From the NCBI GenBank assembly GCA_034664085.1, contig JAXDII010000075.1:1-64000 (forward strand): a stretch of DNA of 64,000 nt. Reading direction: 5' to 3'. The position numbers and the translations under genes are program-made. This DNA comes from JACVRW01 sp034664085 (GTDB lineage: Bacteria > Actinomycetota > Thermoleophilia > Solirubrobacterales > Thermoleophilaceae). Below the pieces are notes generated by a model. That model was not told where the DNA came from. It was given only the letters and a program-made list of their open reading frames with translations, and ran no database searches. Positions 9,155 through 17,416 of this stretch are shown here, piece by piece; within the stretch, counting starts at the first letter, position 1, and every line of letters begins with the position of its first letter.

Positions 9155-10051
9155 TCAGTCGATCGGGCGCAGGAGGCGGAAGTGGCGGGGGTTCCCCGCC
9201 TTGACCGCGTACATGGCAGCGTCGGCGGCCAGCAGCGCTTCCTCGACCGACGTCATCGTGTCGGTGAACGGTGCGAAGCCCACGCTCGCCTCGATGCGCC
9301 CGCCGCCGGGGGCGCGCACCTCGTTGGGGATCGCCTCCTCGAGCGCCTGGCAGACGCGCTCGGCCTCCGGGGGCTTGGCGCGCGGAAGCAGCACCGCGAA
9401 CTGGTCGCCGCCCATGCGGGCCAGCAGATCGGTCTCGCGCAGGCGGTTGGTGAGCGCCCCGGCTACCCCGATCAGCACCCCGTCCCCCGCGCGGTGACCG
9501 TGCCGCTCGTTGATCGCCTTGAACCCGTCGAGGTCCAGCAGGATCAGCGCCCCGGTCATGCCGTAGCGGCGGCCGGTCGCCACGTGGCGCTCGAGCTCCT
9601 TTTCGAAGCGCTGCCGGGTGATCAGCCCGGTGAGGGGGTCGTGGCCAACCAGGTCGCGCAGCTGCGCGTCGATCCGCTCGCGCTCGGCCTTGTCGATCCC
9701 GCTCGCCACGATGTGGGTGATCTCGCCGTCGGGCGCCCTCACCGCCGTGTTGGTCCAGGCGATCGGGCGCGGCTCGCCGTCGCCCGCGCACAGCAGGTTC
9801 AGGTCCACCTCCACCGGCGACTCGCCGTGGGCCACGCGCGACAGCGCCTCGCGTGCGGCGAAGTGCTCGCGCTCGGGGATCGAGTCGAGCCAGTTGCCGG
9901 CGGCCCGGCCGGAGAGCCGCTCCCAGGCGCGGTTGCAGTGGGCGAGCTCGCCCTCCGCGGTGACCACCGCCATCAGCGTGGCCGCCGCATCCAGCACTGC
10001 ATCGAGCGGACGGTCGGACACTGGCACGACGTCACGCGAGAGATCTGGCAT
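9155..10051 (-). CDS. PAS-GGDEF diguanylate cyclase-like protein
   Basis: This is a predicted soluble signalling protein. Residues about 15-125 form a PAS-type sensor and about 130-290 a GGDEF domain. The metal-binding LDLDGF is at 171-176, the active-site motif reads GGDQF at 214-218 rather than GGDEF, and an inhibitory-site-type RETD lies five residues before it at 205-208. Retention of the I-site and other motifs argues for at least c-di-GMP binding; whether the Gln substitution permits cyclase activity cannot be decided. It starts 55 bp from the divergent rlmN and runs towards rluB after 29 bp. Confidence 0.85.
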   Translation of the reverse strand: MPDLSRDVVPVSDRPLDAVLDAAATLMAVVTAEGELAHCNRAWERLSGRAAGNWLDSIPEREHFAAREALSRVAHGESPVEVDLNLLCAGDGEPRPIAWTNTAVRAPDGEITHIVASGIDKAERERIDAQLRDLVGHDPLTGLITRQRFEKELERHVATGRRYGMTGALILLDLDGFKAINERHGHRAGDGVLIGVAGALTNRLRETDLLARMGGDQFAVLLPRAKPPEAERVCQALEEAIPNEVRAPGGGRIEASVGFAPFTDTMTSVEEALLAADAAMYAVKAGNPRHFRLLRPID

Positions 10052-10105
10052 CGCAGTTAAGACGTTCGGCCGCCGACCGGCGGACCTTTAGGCTCACTGC
10101 GTACC

Positions 10106-11089
10106 GTGGACCTCCAGCTCCTGGACGACCGGCTCGCCGCCCGCGGCGAGCCCAACTTCCGCGCCCGCCAGGTGTGGGAGTGGGCGGCGCGCGGCGCGGG
10201 CTCGTACGACCAGATGAGCAACCTGCCGGTAGACCTGCGCGCCGCGCTCGCGGACGAGGTGCCCTTCTCCTCTCTCAAGCCGGTGCACGAGGCGCTCGCC
10301 CGCGACGGCACGGCCAAGGCCCTGTTCGAGACCGCCGACGGCCGGCCGGTGGAGACCGTGCTGATGCGCTACCGCGACGGACGCCGCTCCCTGTGCCTGT
10401 CCAGCCAGTCCGGCTGCCCGCTGACCTGCACGTTCTGCGCAACCGGGCGGATGAAGTTCGGCCGCAACCTCACCGCGTCGGAGATCCTCGACCAGGCGCT
10501 GCACTTCCGGCGCCAGGAAGCCGTCAACCACGTGGTCTTCATGGGCATGGGCGAGCCGCTGATGAACCTCGACAGCGTCTTCGCCGCCTGCGAGCGGCTC
10601 CCGGAGCTGGGTATCGCGACCTCGAACACGGGCATCTCGACGGTGGGCTGGATCCCGGGGATCGATCGCATGGCGCGCGAGGGGCCGCCGGTGCGGCTGG
10701 CGCTGTCGCTGCACGCCGCCGACGAAGCGCTGCGCTCCGAGCTGATGCCGGTGAACGAGCGCTACCCGCTGCGCGACGTGCTGGCCGCCTGCCTGCGCTG
10801 GCACGCGGCGCGCAAGCGCGAGGTGTTCGTCGAGTACCTGATGCTCGAGGGCGTCAACGACCGCCACGAGCAGGCCCTGGAGCTGGCCGCGGCGCTCGAC
10901 CCCCGCAAGGCGTTCAAGGTCAACCTGATCCCGTACAACCCGACCGAGGCCGGCTTCCGGGGCTCAGGCAGGGATGCGATTGCCGCGTTTCGAGCCGTCC
11001 TCGAGCAGCGCGGGATCCGCACCACCGTTCGGCTCACCCGCGGGCGCGACATCGCCGCCGCCTGCGGCCAGCTCGCCGCCGTCCGCTGA
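10106..11089 (+). CDS. rlmN: dual-specificity RNA methyltransferase RlmN
   Basis: This radical-SAM enzyme methylates C2 of A2503 in 23S rRNA and A37 in some tRNAs. The 327-residue protein has CPLTCTFCATG with the CxxxCxxC cluster ligands near 107-114, the GMGEPLMN motif, and the conserved SLHAADEALR. A methyl-carrying Cys is present in the C-terminal AAACGQL. Length is slightly short because the N-terminal accessory domain is compact. The start is the GTG at 10106; a TAGGCT 11 bp upstream could be a -10 of a nearly leaderless transcript. Its last 126 bp lie opposite the 3' end of the convergent transporter gene. Confidence 0.94.
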   Translation: MDLQLLDDRLAARGEPNFRARQVWEWAARGAGSYDQMSNLPVDLRAALADEVPFSSLKPVHEALARDGTAKALFETADGRPVETVLMRYRDGRRSLCLSSQSGCPLTCTFCATGRMKFGRNLTASEILDQALHFRRQEAVNHVVFMGMGEPLMNLDSVFAACERLPELGIATSNTGISTVGWIPGIDRMAREGPPVRLALSLHAADEALRSELMPVNERYPLRDVLAACLRWHAARKREVFVEYLMLEGVNDRHEQALELAAALDPRKAFKVNLIPYNPTEAGFRGSGRDAIAAFRAVLEQRGIRTTVRLTRGRDIAAACGQLAAVR

Positions 11090-11965
11090 GCGCGGCGTCC
11101 ACGGCATGCGGCCCTCGGCGGCCAGCCAGGAGCCGGCCAGGATCAGCACGAGGCCGGCTGCCGTGGCGGCCGTGAAGCGCTCGTCGAGCAGCGTGATGCC
11201 GTAGGCGATGCTGAAGCCGGGCGCGATGTAGCCCACGAGCGAGGCCTTGGCGGGGCCGTCGCTCGCCACGAGCGAGTAGAAGATCACGAAGGCGAACCCG
11301 GTGCAGAGCACGCCGAGGGCGATCAGCGAGCCGGCCGCCTCCAGGTTCGGCGCGTGCGACGGCCAGGTGAGCGCCGCGATCGGCGCCATCAGCACCGCGG
11401 CCGTGGCCGTCGTCGCTCCGACCATCGCCACGGGCTGCACGCCCGCCACCCGGCGCTTGACGATCCAGCCCGCGACGCCGTAGCCGAAGCTGGCGAGCAC
11501 GACCAGCAGGCCGCCGACGAGCGCGGCGGTCCCGCCGCCCGCATCGACGCCGAGCAGCGTCGAGACTCCGGCGATGCCGATCGCAACCCCGGCGAGGCTC
11601 AGTCCCTTGGCGCGCTCCTCCCCCTCGAGGGCGAAGGCGAGCAGGAACGTGAAGATCGGCGCGGTGGCCACCAGGATGCCGGTCAGAGACGACGAGATCT
11701 CGCGCTCACCGAGCGCGATCAGCAGCAGCGGGCCCGCCATCTGGACGACGGCCAGCACCAGGATCGGCCCGACGTTGGCGCGCAGGCCGCCCAGCGCTCC
11801 GGCGCGGGCGGCCAGCGGCAGCAGCACGAGCGCGGCGAGCGCGGTGCGGACGAACACGATCACCGGGGCCGACATGTCGTCCTCGAGTGCGACCTTGATG
11901 AACAGGTACGACGCCCCCCAGAAGGCGGACAGCAGGCCGAGCAGCAGCCACGATCGCCGCGACAT
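10964..11965 (-). CDS. EamA/DMT-family transporter
   Basis: A second drug/metabolite-transporter family exporter; its substrate is unknown. The 333-residue protein has ten hydrophobic segments in two EamA halves, beginning SWLLLGLLSAFWGASYLFIK. After the last membrane segment (LVLILAGSWLAAEG) there is an unusual hydrophilic tail of about 48 residues rich in Gly, Ala and Asp. About 42 codons of this tail are encoded antisense to the end of rlmN. Such tails are not typical of the family, so an earlier stop may have been lost. The start is the ATG at 11965, 24 bp after the stop of the GGDEF-EAL gene. Confidence 0.87.
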   Translation of the reverse strand: MSRRSWLLLGLLSAFWGASYLFIKVALEDDMSAPVIVFVRTALAALVLLPLAARAGALGGLRANVGPILVLAVVQMAGPLLLIALGEREISSSLTGILVATAPIFTFLLAFALEGEERAKGLSLAGVAIGIAGVSTLLGVDAGGGTAALVGGLLVVLASFGYGVAGWIVKRRVAGVQPVAMVGATTATAAVLMAPIAALTWPSHAPNLEAAGSLIALGVLCTGFAFVIFYSLVASDGPAKASLVGYIAPGFSIAYGITLLDERFTAATAAGLVLILAGSWLAAEGRMPWTPRSADGGELAAGGGDVAPAGEPNGGADPALLEDGSKRGNRIPA

Positions 11966-11989
11966 CCCAGCCAGGATCGCAGAGGCGAT

Positions 11990-14353
11990 CTAGGTCGCCG
12001 CTCCTACGACCTCCACGCGCTCGCGCTCCCACGCGCACATCCAGCGGTCGAGCTCGGAGGCGGGCATCGGCTTGCCCATGAAGAAGCCCTGCGCCTCGTC
12101 GCATCCGAGCGCCCTCAGTTCGCGGTAGGTCTGGGCGTCCTCGATGCCCTCGGCCACCACCCTCATCCCGAGGTCGTGCCCGAGGTTGATCGTGGAGCGC
12201 ACGATCGCGAGGTCGGTTTCGCTGGATCCCATCGCGAAGACGAAGGCGCGATCGATCTTCAGCTCCGCGATCGGGAGGCGGCTCAGCCGGGCGAGCGACG
12301 AGTAGCCCGTGCCGAAGTCGTCCACGGAAGCCGAGACTCCCTGCGCCGACAGCTGGTGCAGCACCGTCTCGACGCGTTCGTAGTCGCTCACCAGGGCGCC
12401 TTCGGTCAGCTCCACCATCAGCGCGCTCCCCGGGAGCCCGAACTGGTCGAGCAGCGCGGCGACGCGCTGGGGCAGCCAGGAGTCGCGCAGCAGCGCGGCC
12501 GGGACGTTGACCGCAACGCTCAGCTCGCCTCCGCTCGCGCGCCAGTGCGAGGCCGACCAGAGGGCCAGCTCGAGCACCTGGCTGGTCAGCGCCTTCATCT
12601 GTCCGCTGCGCTCCGCGACCGCCAGGAACTCGCCGGGCATCACGATGCCGCGCTCGGGGTGGCGCCAGCGCACGAGCGCCTCGACGGACGTGACCGCACC
12701 GTCGCTCAGGGCGACCTTGGGCTGGAAGTAGAGGTCCAGCTCGCCCCGCGCGAGCGCCACGCGCAGCTCGGAGGCGAGGGCCAGCCGGTCGACGCCCGCC
12801 GCGCCCGGCGAGCCGTCGTGGACCTCGTAGAGCGACTGCTCCGCCTTGGCGCGGTACATCGCCTCGTCGGCTCGCTTGAGCAGGAGGTCCACGGTGCCCG
12901 AGCCGCCGTCATCCATGGCGATCCCGATGCTGACCCCCATCAGCAGGTCGTGATCCCTGAGCGCGAAGGGCTCGCTGATCGCCGCACCCAGGCGCTCGGC
13001 CGCCGCCACGGCGTCCTCCACGGACTCGAGGCTGTCGATCAGCACGCCGAACTCGTCGCCACCGAGCCTTGCGACCGAGTTGTCCTGGCGGCAGGCCTCC
13101 TGCAGGCGGTGGGCCAGCACGCGCAGCGTCTCGTCGCCGGCCGGGTGGCCCAGCGAGTCGTTGACCGACTTGAAGTCGTCGAGGTCGAGGAACAGCAGCG
13201 CCAGCGTCCCCCCGTCGCGGCGCCGCGCGGCTAGCGCGTGCGCGGCCCGGTCGGTGAACAGAGTGCGGTTGCCGAGGCCGGTCAGCGGGTCGGTCAGGGC
13301 GTCGCGCCGGCTCTGGGCCAGCGCGCGCAGCAGGCCGTACGTGTTGGTCGCCCGGCCGACCGCCACCAGCAGCGTCAGCGCGGCCAGGACCACTGCGGCG
13401 ACCGGAACCGGCTCGAAGCGCCCGACGACCAGGACCACGAGCGCGACGCTCGCGAAGCCCAGCGGAGCCAGCAGATGCCAGCGCCCCACCGCCGGGTGGG
13501 ACCTCGTCGGCGGCTGCTGCCAGGCCGCTGCGGCGATCACGGCCGCCGCCGCGGTGTAGAGCCAGTCGAAGATCGTGCCGCCGCTGTAGCTGCCGACCGA
13601 GACGGCGAAGATGTACCCGGCGTCGGCCGCGGCGTTCAGGAGCAGCCCGGCGCCGAGCACGCTCCAGGCGCGGCCGGGGCGCCAGGACGTGAGCGCCGCC
13701 ACGCTCAGGATGGCGCCGACGAGCGCGAGGTCGCCGATCGGGTAGGCGCTCGTGGTGAGCAGCGTGCTGAGATCGCCGGCCGCTCCCTCGATCACGGCCG
13801 GGTGCAGCAGCGCGGCGGCGATCGTCGCGACGACGAGCCCGCCCAGCAGCCCGTCGACGAGCAGCACGCGGTGCACCCTGCCGATCCGCGCCCGGGCCAG
13901 CATCAGGATGCTCGCGAACGCGAGCGGATAGAAGGCGAGGTAGAGGCCGTCCGCGAGGGACGGAACCGGGGGCTCGGCCATGCCCTCGTAGAGCACCGCC
14001 CACACGAGCTCCGCGGCGAGCCACACCAGCAGTCCCGCGCCCAGGAGGATCCAGGCTTGGCGCTCCCGCCGGACACGCGCCGCCCGCGCGAAGCAAGAGC
14101 CGGCCGCGAGGCCGAGCACCAGCGGGTAGAGGGCGTCAGTGAAGAGCCAGCTGGCCGGCTCCCCGCCGAAGGGCTCGAGCGTCCAGGCCAGCTGCGCCGC
14201 GAGAGCGAGAGCGATCAGGCCCGCGAGGGCCTTGCCGGGCACGCGCCGGAGCCCGTGCTTCGACGCGGCGGGACCGATGCGCGTCGGCCGGGCTGGTGAA
14301 CGGTCTTCGGCGGGCCTTACTAGCATGGCAGTCGTACTTCCGTTGTCGGCCAT
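11990..14353 (-). CDS. membrane-bound GGDEF-EAL protein
   Basis: This is a predicted c-di-GMP turnover or receptor protein. The 787-residue chain has about eight or nine membrane segments between residues 40 and 335. A GGDEF domain (about 350-515) follows with an intact GGDEF at 431-435 and RQDN at 422-425 where an inhibitory RxxD would be. A C-terminal EAL domain (about 530-775) shows EALVRW, ELTEG, DDFGTGYSSL, KIDRAF, VAEGIE and DEAQGFFMGKP, so phosphodiesterase residues look intact. Net activity cannot be predicted. The EamA transporter follows downstream after 24 bp. Confidence 0.93.
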   Translation of the reverse strand: MADNGSTTAMLVRPAEDRSPARPTRIGPAASKHGLRRVPGKALAGLIALALAAQLAWTLEPFGGEPASWLFTDALYPLVLGLAAGSCFARAARVRRERQAWILLGAGLLVWLAAELVWAVLYEGMAEPPVPSLADGLYLAFYPLAFASILMLARARIGRVHRVLLVDGLLGGLVVATIAAALLHPAVIEGAAGDLSTLLTTSAYPIGDLALVGAILSVAALTSWRPGRAWSVLGAGLLLNAAADAGYIFAVSVGSYSGGTIFDWLYTAAAAVIAAAAWQQPPTRSHPAVGRWHLLAPLGFASVALVVLVVGRFEPVPVAAVVLAALTLLVAVGRATNTYGLLRALAQSRRDALTDPLTGLGNRTLFTDRAAHALAARRRDGGTLALLFLDLDDFKSVNDSLGHPAGDETLRVLAHRLQEACRQDNSVARLGGDEFGVLIDSLESVEDAVAAAERLGAAISEPFALRDHDLLMGVSIGIAMDDGGSGTVDLLLKRADEAMYRAKAEQSLYEVHDGSPGAAGVDRLALASELRVALARGELDLYFQPKVALSDGAVTSVEALVRWRHPERGIVMPGEFLAVAERSGQMKALTSQVLELALWSASHWRASGGELSVAVNVPAALLRDSWLPQRVAALLDQFGLPGSALMVELTEGALVSDYERVETVLHQLSAQGVSASVDDFGTGYSSLARLSRLPIAELKIDRAFVFAMGSSETDLAIVRSTINLGHDLGMRVVAEGIEDAQTYRELRALGCDEAQGFFMGKPMPASELDRWMCAWERERVEVVGAAT

Positions 14354-14371
14354 ACACCGAAATGGCTTGAG

Positions 14372-14393
14372 CCGTCCCCCTGTTGGGGGATGG
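14372..14393 (-). terminator. GC-rich hairpin after the deacetylase gene
   Basis: CCGTCCCCC and GGGGGATGG pair over nine positions (one G-U) with a TGTT/AACA loop, just after the deacetylase stop on the minus strand. There is no T-run after it, so it would be a weak intrinsic terminator at best. The short gap between the deacetylase and the GGDEF-EAL gene contains nothing else. Confidence 0.3.
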
Positions 14394-14395
14394 TG

Positions 14396-15046
14396 CTAGG
14401 ACTGGTCGAGGACGACCGGTTCGAGGCCGCGCTCACGTGCGGCGGCGAGGATCGCGGGCAGCGCCTCGGCAGTCGGCAGGGCACTGTCGCGATAGGCGTA
14501 GCGGGGCGAGTCGTGCAGCAGCAGGATCGCCCCAGGCCGCAGGTCGCGGATGGCGAGGTCGGCGATGCGGGCGGCGGGGATCGGCTCCCAGTCGCAGCCC
14601 CATCCCGACCAGTAGACCGGAGTCAGCGCCGCCTTCAGGCAGTGCCCGTACGAGGCGTTGCTGAAGCGCCCGTAGGGGGGCCGGTAGAGCGACGCCTCCA
14701 CGCCGGCCTCGCGCGCCACCAGCGCCGCCACGGAGTCGAGGTCGCCGCGCGGGTCCGCCAGGGCGTCGTGCTCGACGTGCCGGTGCCCGTGCAGCCCGAC
14801 GGCGTGCCCGCGGGCGGCCACCTCGCGGGCCAGGGCGGGATGCTCGGCCACCTGCTCGCCGACCATGAAGAAGGTCGCCCTGGCCCCCGCGGCCTCGAGC
14901 GCGTCGAGCACCGCGGGAGTGGCGTCGGGGTCGGGGCCGTCGTCGAAGGTGAGCGCGAAGCTCGTGCCGGGCGGGTCGAGGCGCTCCAGCGCCGGGAGCC
15001 GGCGCCAGCGCGCGAGCGTGTCGAGCTGCTGGCTGAAGCCGGGCAC
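14396..15046 (-). CDS. polysaccharide deacetylase (NodB domain)
   Basis: A carbohydrate esterase family 4-type deacetylase, probably acting on peptidoglycan or another N-acetylated glycan. The 216-residue protein is almost entirely one NodB domain. TFDDGPD carries the catalytic base and metal Asp, HGHRH provides the HxxxH metal ligands, RPPYG follows, and LLLHD closes the set. I see no signal peptide, which is unusual for a wall enzyme, so it may act inside the cell or reach the surface another way. The GTG start at 15046 lies 10 bp after the scpB stop, suggesting cotranscription with scpAB. Confidence 0.9.
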   Translation of the reverse strand: MPGFSQQLDTLARWRRLPALERLDPPGTSFALTFDDGPDPDATPAVLDALEAAGARATFFMVGEQVAEHPALAREVAARGHAVGLHGHRHVEHDALADPRGDLDSVAALVAREAGVEASLYRPPYGRFSNASYGHCLKAALTPVYWSGWGCDWEPIPAARIADLAIRDLRPGAILLLHDSPRYAYRDSALPTAEALPAILAAARERGLEPVVLDQS

Positions 15047-15056
15047 GGCGCGCGGC

Positions 15057-15638
15057 TCAGCCGGGCGTGATCTGCGCCCGCTGCTCGCCCGCCCGCAGCA
15101 GCCGCTCGCGCAGTTCGCCCTCGTCCTCCGGGGACGGGTCGAAGGCGGCGGGGTCGGGCAGGGCGTCCAGGCCCGTCAGGCCGAACAGCTTCTCGAAGAG
15201 CTCCGTCGTGCGGTAGAGCGCCGCCCCGAATCGCGAGCGGCCCGACTCCTCGATCAGGCCCCGCTCCAGCAGCGTGCCGACCGCGGACTCCGACGCCACG
15301 CCGCGGATGCGTGCGATCTCCGGGCGCGAGACCGGCCGCAGGTAGGCCACGATCGCGAGGCACTCGGCCTGCGCCTGCGTGAGCGGCGGCGTGCGCGGCT
15401 TCGCGAGCAGGCGCCGGGCGGCGCGCTCGGCGACCGGGTCGGTGGCGAGGGTGAACCCGCCCGCCACGTCGCGCAGGACGACCCCGCGGAAGCCCTCGGC
15501 GTAGTGCTCGCGCAGGCGCGCCAGCGCCTCGACGATCTCGCCCTCCGACACCTCGCAGGCGTCCGCGAGGCGGTCGACGGCGACCGGCTCGGGCGACAGG
15601 AACAGGAGCGCCTCGACCGTGCGGGCGAGGTCGTTCAC
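15057..15638 (-). CDS. scpB: segregation and condensation protein B
   Basis: ScpB is the winged-helix kleisin-interacting subunit of the Smc-ScpAB condensin complex that compacts and segregates the chromosome. The 193-residue protein starts at a GTG overlapping the scpA stop (GTGA). It begins VNDLARTVEALLFLSPEPV and has the family motif PLTQAQAECLAIVAYLRPVSRPEIARIRG. An ATG further upstream in frame would only add scpA-overlapping sequence without family similarity. smc is not in the window. Confidence 0.93.
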   Translation of the reverse strand: MNDLARTVEALLFLSPEPVAVDRLADACEVSEGEIVEALARLREHYAEGFRGVVLRDVAGGFTLATDPVAERAARRLLAKPRTPPLTQAQAECLAIVAYLRPVSRPEIARIRGVASESAVGTLLERGLIEESGRSRFGAALYRTTELFEKLFGLTGLDALPDPAAFDPSPEDEGELRERLLRAGEQRAQITPG

Positions 15639-16384
15639 GAGGCCGCCTCCGCGGCCCCGCGGCCGCTCGGCACCACCGTGATCGGCCCGAACGGGACCTC
15701 CTGCTCCCACTTCGCCTCGCCGGCCTTGTAGAGCTCGAGCAGGGCGAACAGCGTGACGGCCTCGGTCAGCCGGTCGCTGCCCTTGACCGCATCGTCGAAC
15801 GAGAAGCGGCGGCCGCCGGACAGCAGCTGGCGCAGGTGGTGCAGGCGCTGCTCGACCGATACGGCGGGCCGGCGCACGTGGCGCAAGTCGAGCGGCGGGG
15901 GCACCGCCAGCAGGCCGCCGAGCGCCTCCGCGAGCCGCATCGGGTCGTAGGCAGCCTCCGCCCCCTCGAGCGACACGCGGCGCAGCTCCGTGGGCAGCGG
16001 CGCTGAGCGGTAGCGGTAGCCGTGCTCGGCCTCGAGGCGCTCGCGCAGGTGCTGCGCGGCGGAGCGATAGCGGTGGTATTCGAGCATGCGCGCGAGCAGC
16101 TCGTCGGCGGCCTCCTGCGGCTCGAGGTCGAGTCCCTCCTCGTCCTCCTGAGGGAGCATCATGCGCGACTTCAGCTCCAGCAGCGCAGCGATCAGGACCA
16201 GGAACTCGGTCGCGGCCTCGAGGTCGAGCTCGCCGGCGCGCTCCAGGTGCTCCACGTACGCGAGCACGACCTCGGCGAGGTCGACCTCCAGCAGGTCGAT
16301 CTCCTCACGCAGAACCAGCGTCAGCAGCAGGTCGAACGGGCCGTTGAAGACCTCGAGGTCGAGGTCGAGCGTGGCTAGCGACAT
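15635..16384 (-). CDS. scpA: segregation and condensation protein A (kleisin)
   Basis: ScpA is the kleisin that bridges Smc heads. The 249-residue protein begins with FNGPFDLLLTLVLREEIDL, the typical N-terminal Smc-contact helix. LELKSRMMLP follows, and a C-terminal winged-helix part (RFSFDDAV...VTLFALLELYKAGEA) completes it. It lies 12 bp downstream of trpS and overlaps scpB by 4 bp. The trpS-scpA-scpB order followed by rluB is a common Gram-positive arrangement. Confidence 0.94.
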   Translation of the reverse strand: MSLATLDLDLEVFNGPFDLLLTLVLREEIDLLEVDLAEVVLAYVEHLERAGELDLEAATEFLVLIAALLELKSRMMLPQEDEEGLDLEPQEAADELLARMLEYHRYRSAAQHLRERLEAEHGYRYRSAPLPTELRRVSLEGAEAAYDPMRLAEALGGLLAVPPPLDLRHVRRPAVSVEQRLHHLRQLLSGGRRFSFDDAVKGSDRLTEAVTLFALLELYKAGEAKWEQEVPFGPITVVPSGRGAAEAAS

Positions 16385-16396
16385 CGAGGCGACAGC

Positions 16397-17404
16397 CTAG
16401 CCGCGCGGTCCGACGGCGTCGCGCGGTCCGATGCCCATTGCTTCGCGCACCTCAGCCATCACCGGCTGGGCGATCGCGCGGGCGCGCTCGGCCCCCTGCT
16501 CGAGGATGCGCTCGAGGGCCGCCTCGTCGGCGCGCAGCTCGCGGTAGCGCTCGCGCACCGGAGCGAGCAGCTCGACCACGTCGTCGGCCACGGCCTGCTT
16601 GAAGGTGCCGTACCCCTCCCCCTCGAGCTCGCGCTCGATCTGCTCCGGGCTCGAGCCCCGGGTCACCGCGAGGATCTCGATCAGGTTGGAGATGCCGGGC
16701 TTGTCGTCGGCGCGCACGATCTCGCGGCCCGAGTCGGTCTCGGCGCGGCTCAGCTTGCGCCGGATGTCGGCGTCCTCGTCGTCGATGTAGATCAGGCCCG
16801 CCTCGGTGCCGTAGCTGGTCGACATCTTGGACCCGGGGTCCTGGAGGTCCATGATGCGCGCCCCGACCGTCGGGATCACGTCCTTCGGCTCGACCAGCAC
16901 GTCGCCGTAGGTGGAGTTGAAGCGGCGGGCGATCTCGCGTGCGAGCTCGATGTGCTGGCGCTGGTCCTCGCCCACCGGCACCTCGTCGGTCCGGTAAAGC
17001 AGGATGTCGGCGGCCTGCAGGACCGGGTAGAGGAACAGGCTGGTGCGGACCAGCTCCTGCTCGCGCTCGGACTTGTCCTTGAACTGGTGCATGCGCTGCA
17101 GGTCGCCGTAGGCGGTGACCGAGCACAGCAGCCAGGTCAGCTCGGTGTGCTCGCGCACGTCGGACTGGCGGAACAGGATGCAGCGCTCGGGGTCGAGGCC
17201 CGCGGCGATCAGCATCGCCGTGGTGTCGAGCACGTAGCCGGGCAGCGCCTTGGGGTCATAGGCGACGCTGGTCGCGTGCAGGTCGACGATGCAGTAGATC
17301 GCCTGGTCCGCGCGCTCCTGGCCCTCGAGGTAGCCGCGGATCGCCCCTATGTAGTTGCCGAGGTGCTTGCGGCCGGTCGGCTGGATGCCGGAGAAGATGC
17401 GCAC
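16397..17404 (-). CDS. trpS: tryptophan-tRNA ligase
   Basis: This is the class I aminoacyl-tRNA synthetase charging tRNA-Trp. The 335-residue protein has the HIGH-type KHLGN at 13-17 after FSGIQPTGR and a KMSKS-type KMSTS in DPGSKMSTSYG. The VTAYGDLQRMHQFKDKS stretch is typical. The start is a GTG at 17404, placing FSGIQPTG at the usual N-terminus. It follows the molybdoenzyme gene by 12 bp. No T-box or leader is visible, because there is no intergenic space for one. Confidence 0.96.
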   Translation of the reverse strand: MRIFSGIQPTGRKHLGNYIGAIRGYLEGQERADQAIYCIVDLHATSVAYDPKALPGYVLDTTAMLIAAGLDPERCILFRQSDVREHTELTWLLCSVTAYGDLQRMHQFKDKSEREQELVRTSLFLYPVLQAADILLYRTDEVPVGEDQRQHIELAREIARRFNSTYGDVLVEPKDVIPTVGARIMDLQDPGSKMSTSYGTEAGLIYIDDEDADIRRKLSRAETDSGREIVRADDKPGISNLIEILAVTRGSSPEQIERELEGEGYGTFKQAVADDVVELLAPVRERYRELRADEAALERILEQGAERARAIAQPVMAEVREAMGIGPRDAVGPRG

Positions 17405-17416
17405 GGGCCGGGCAGT

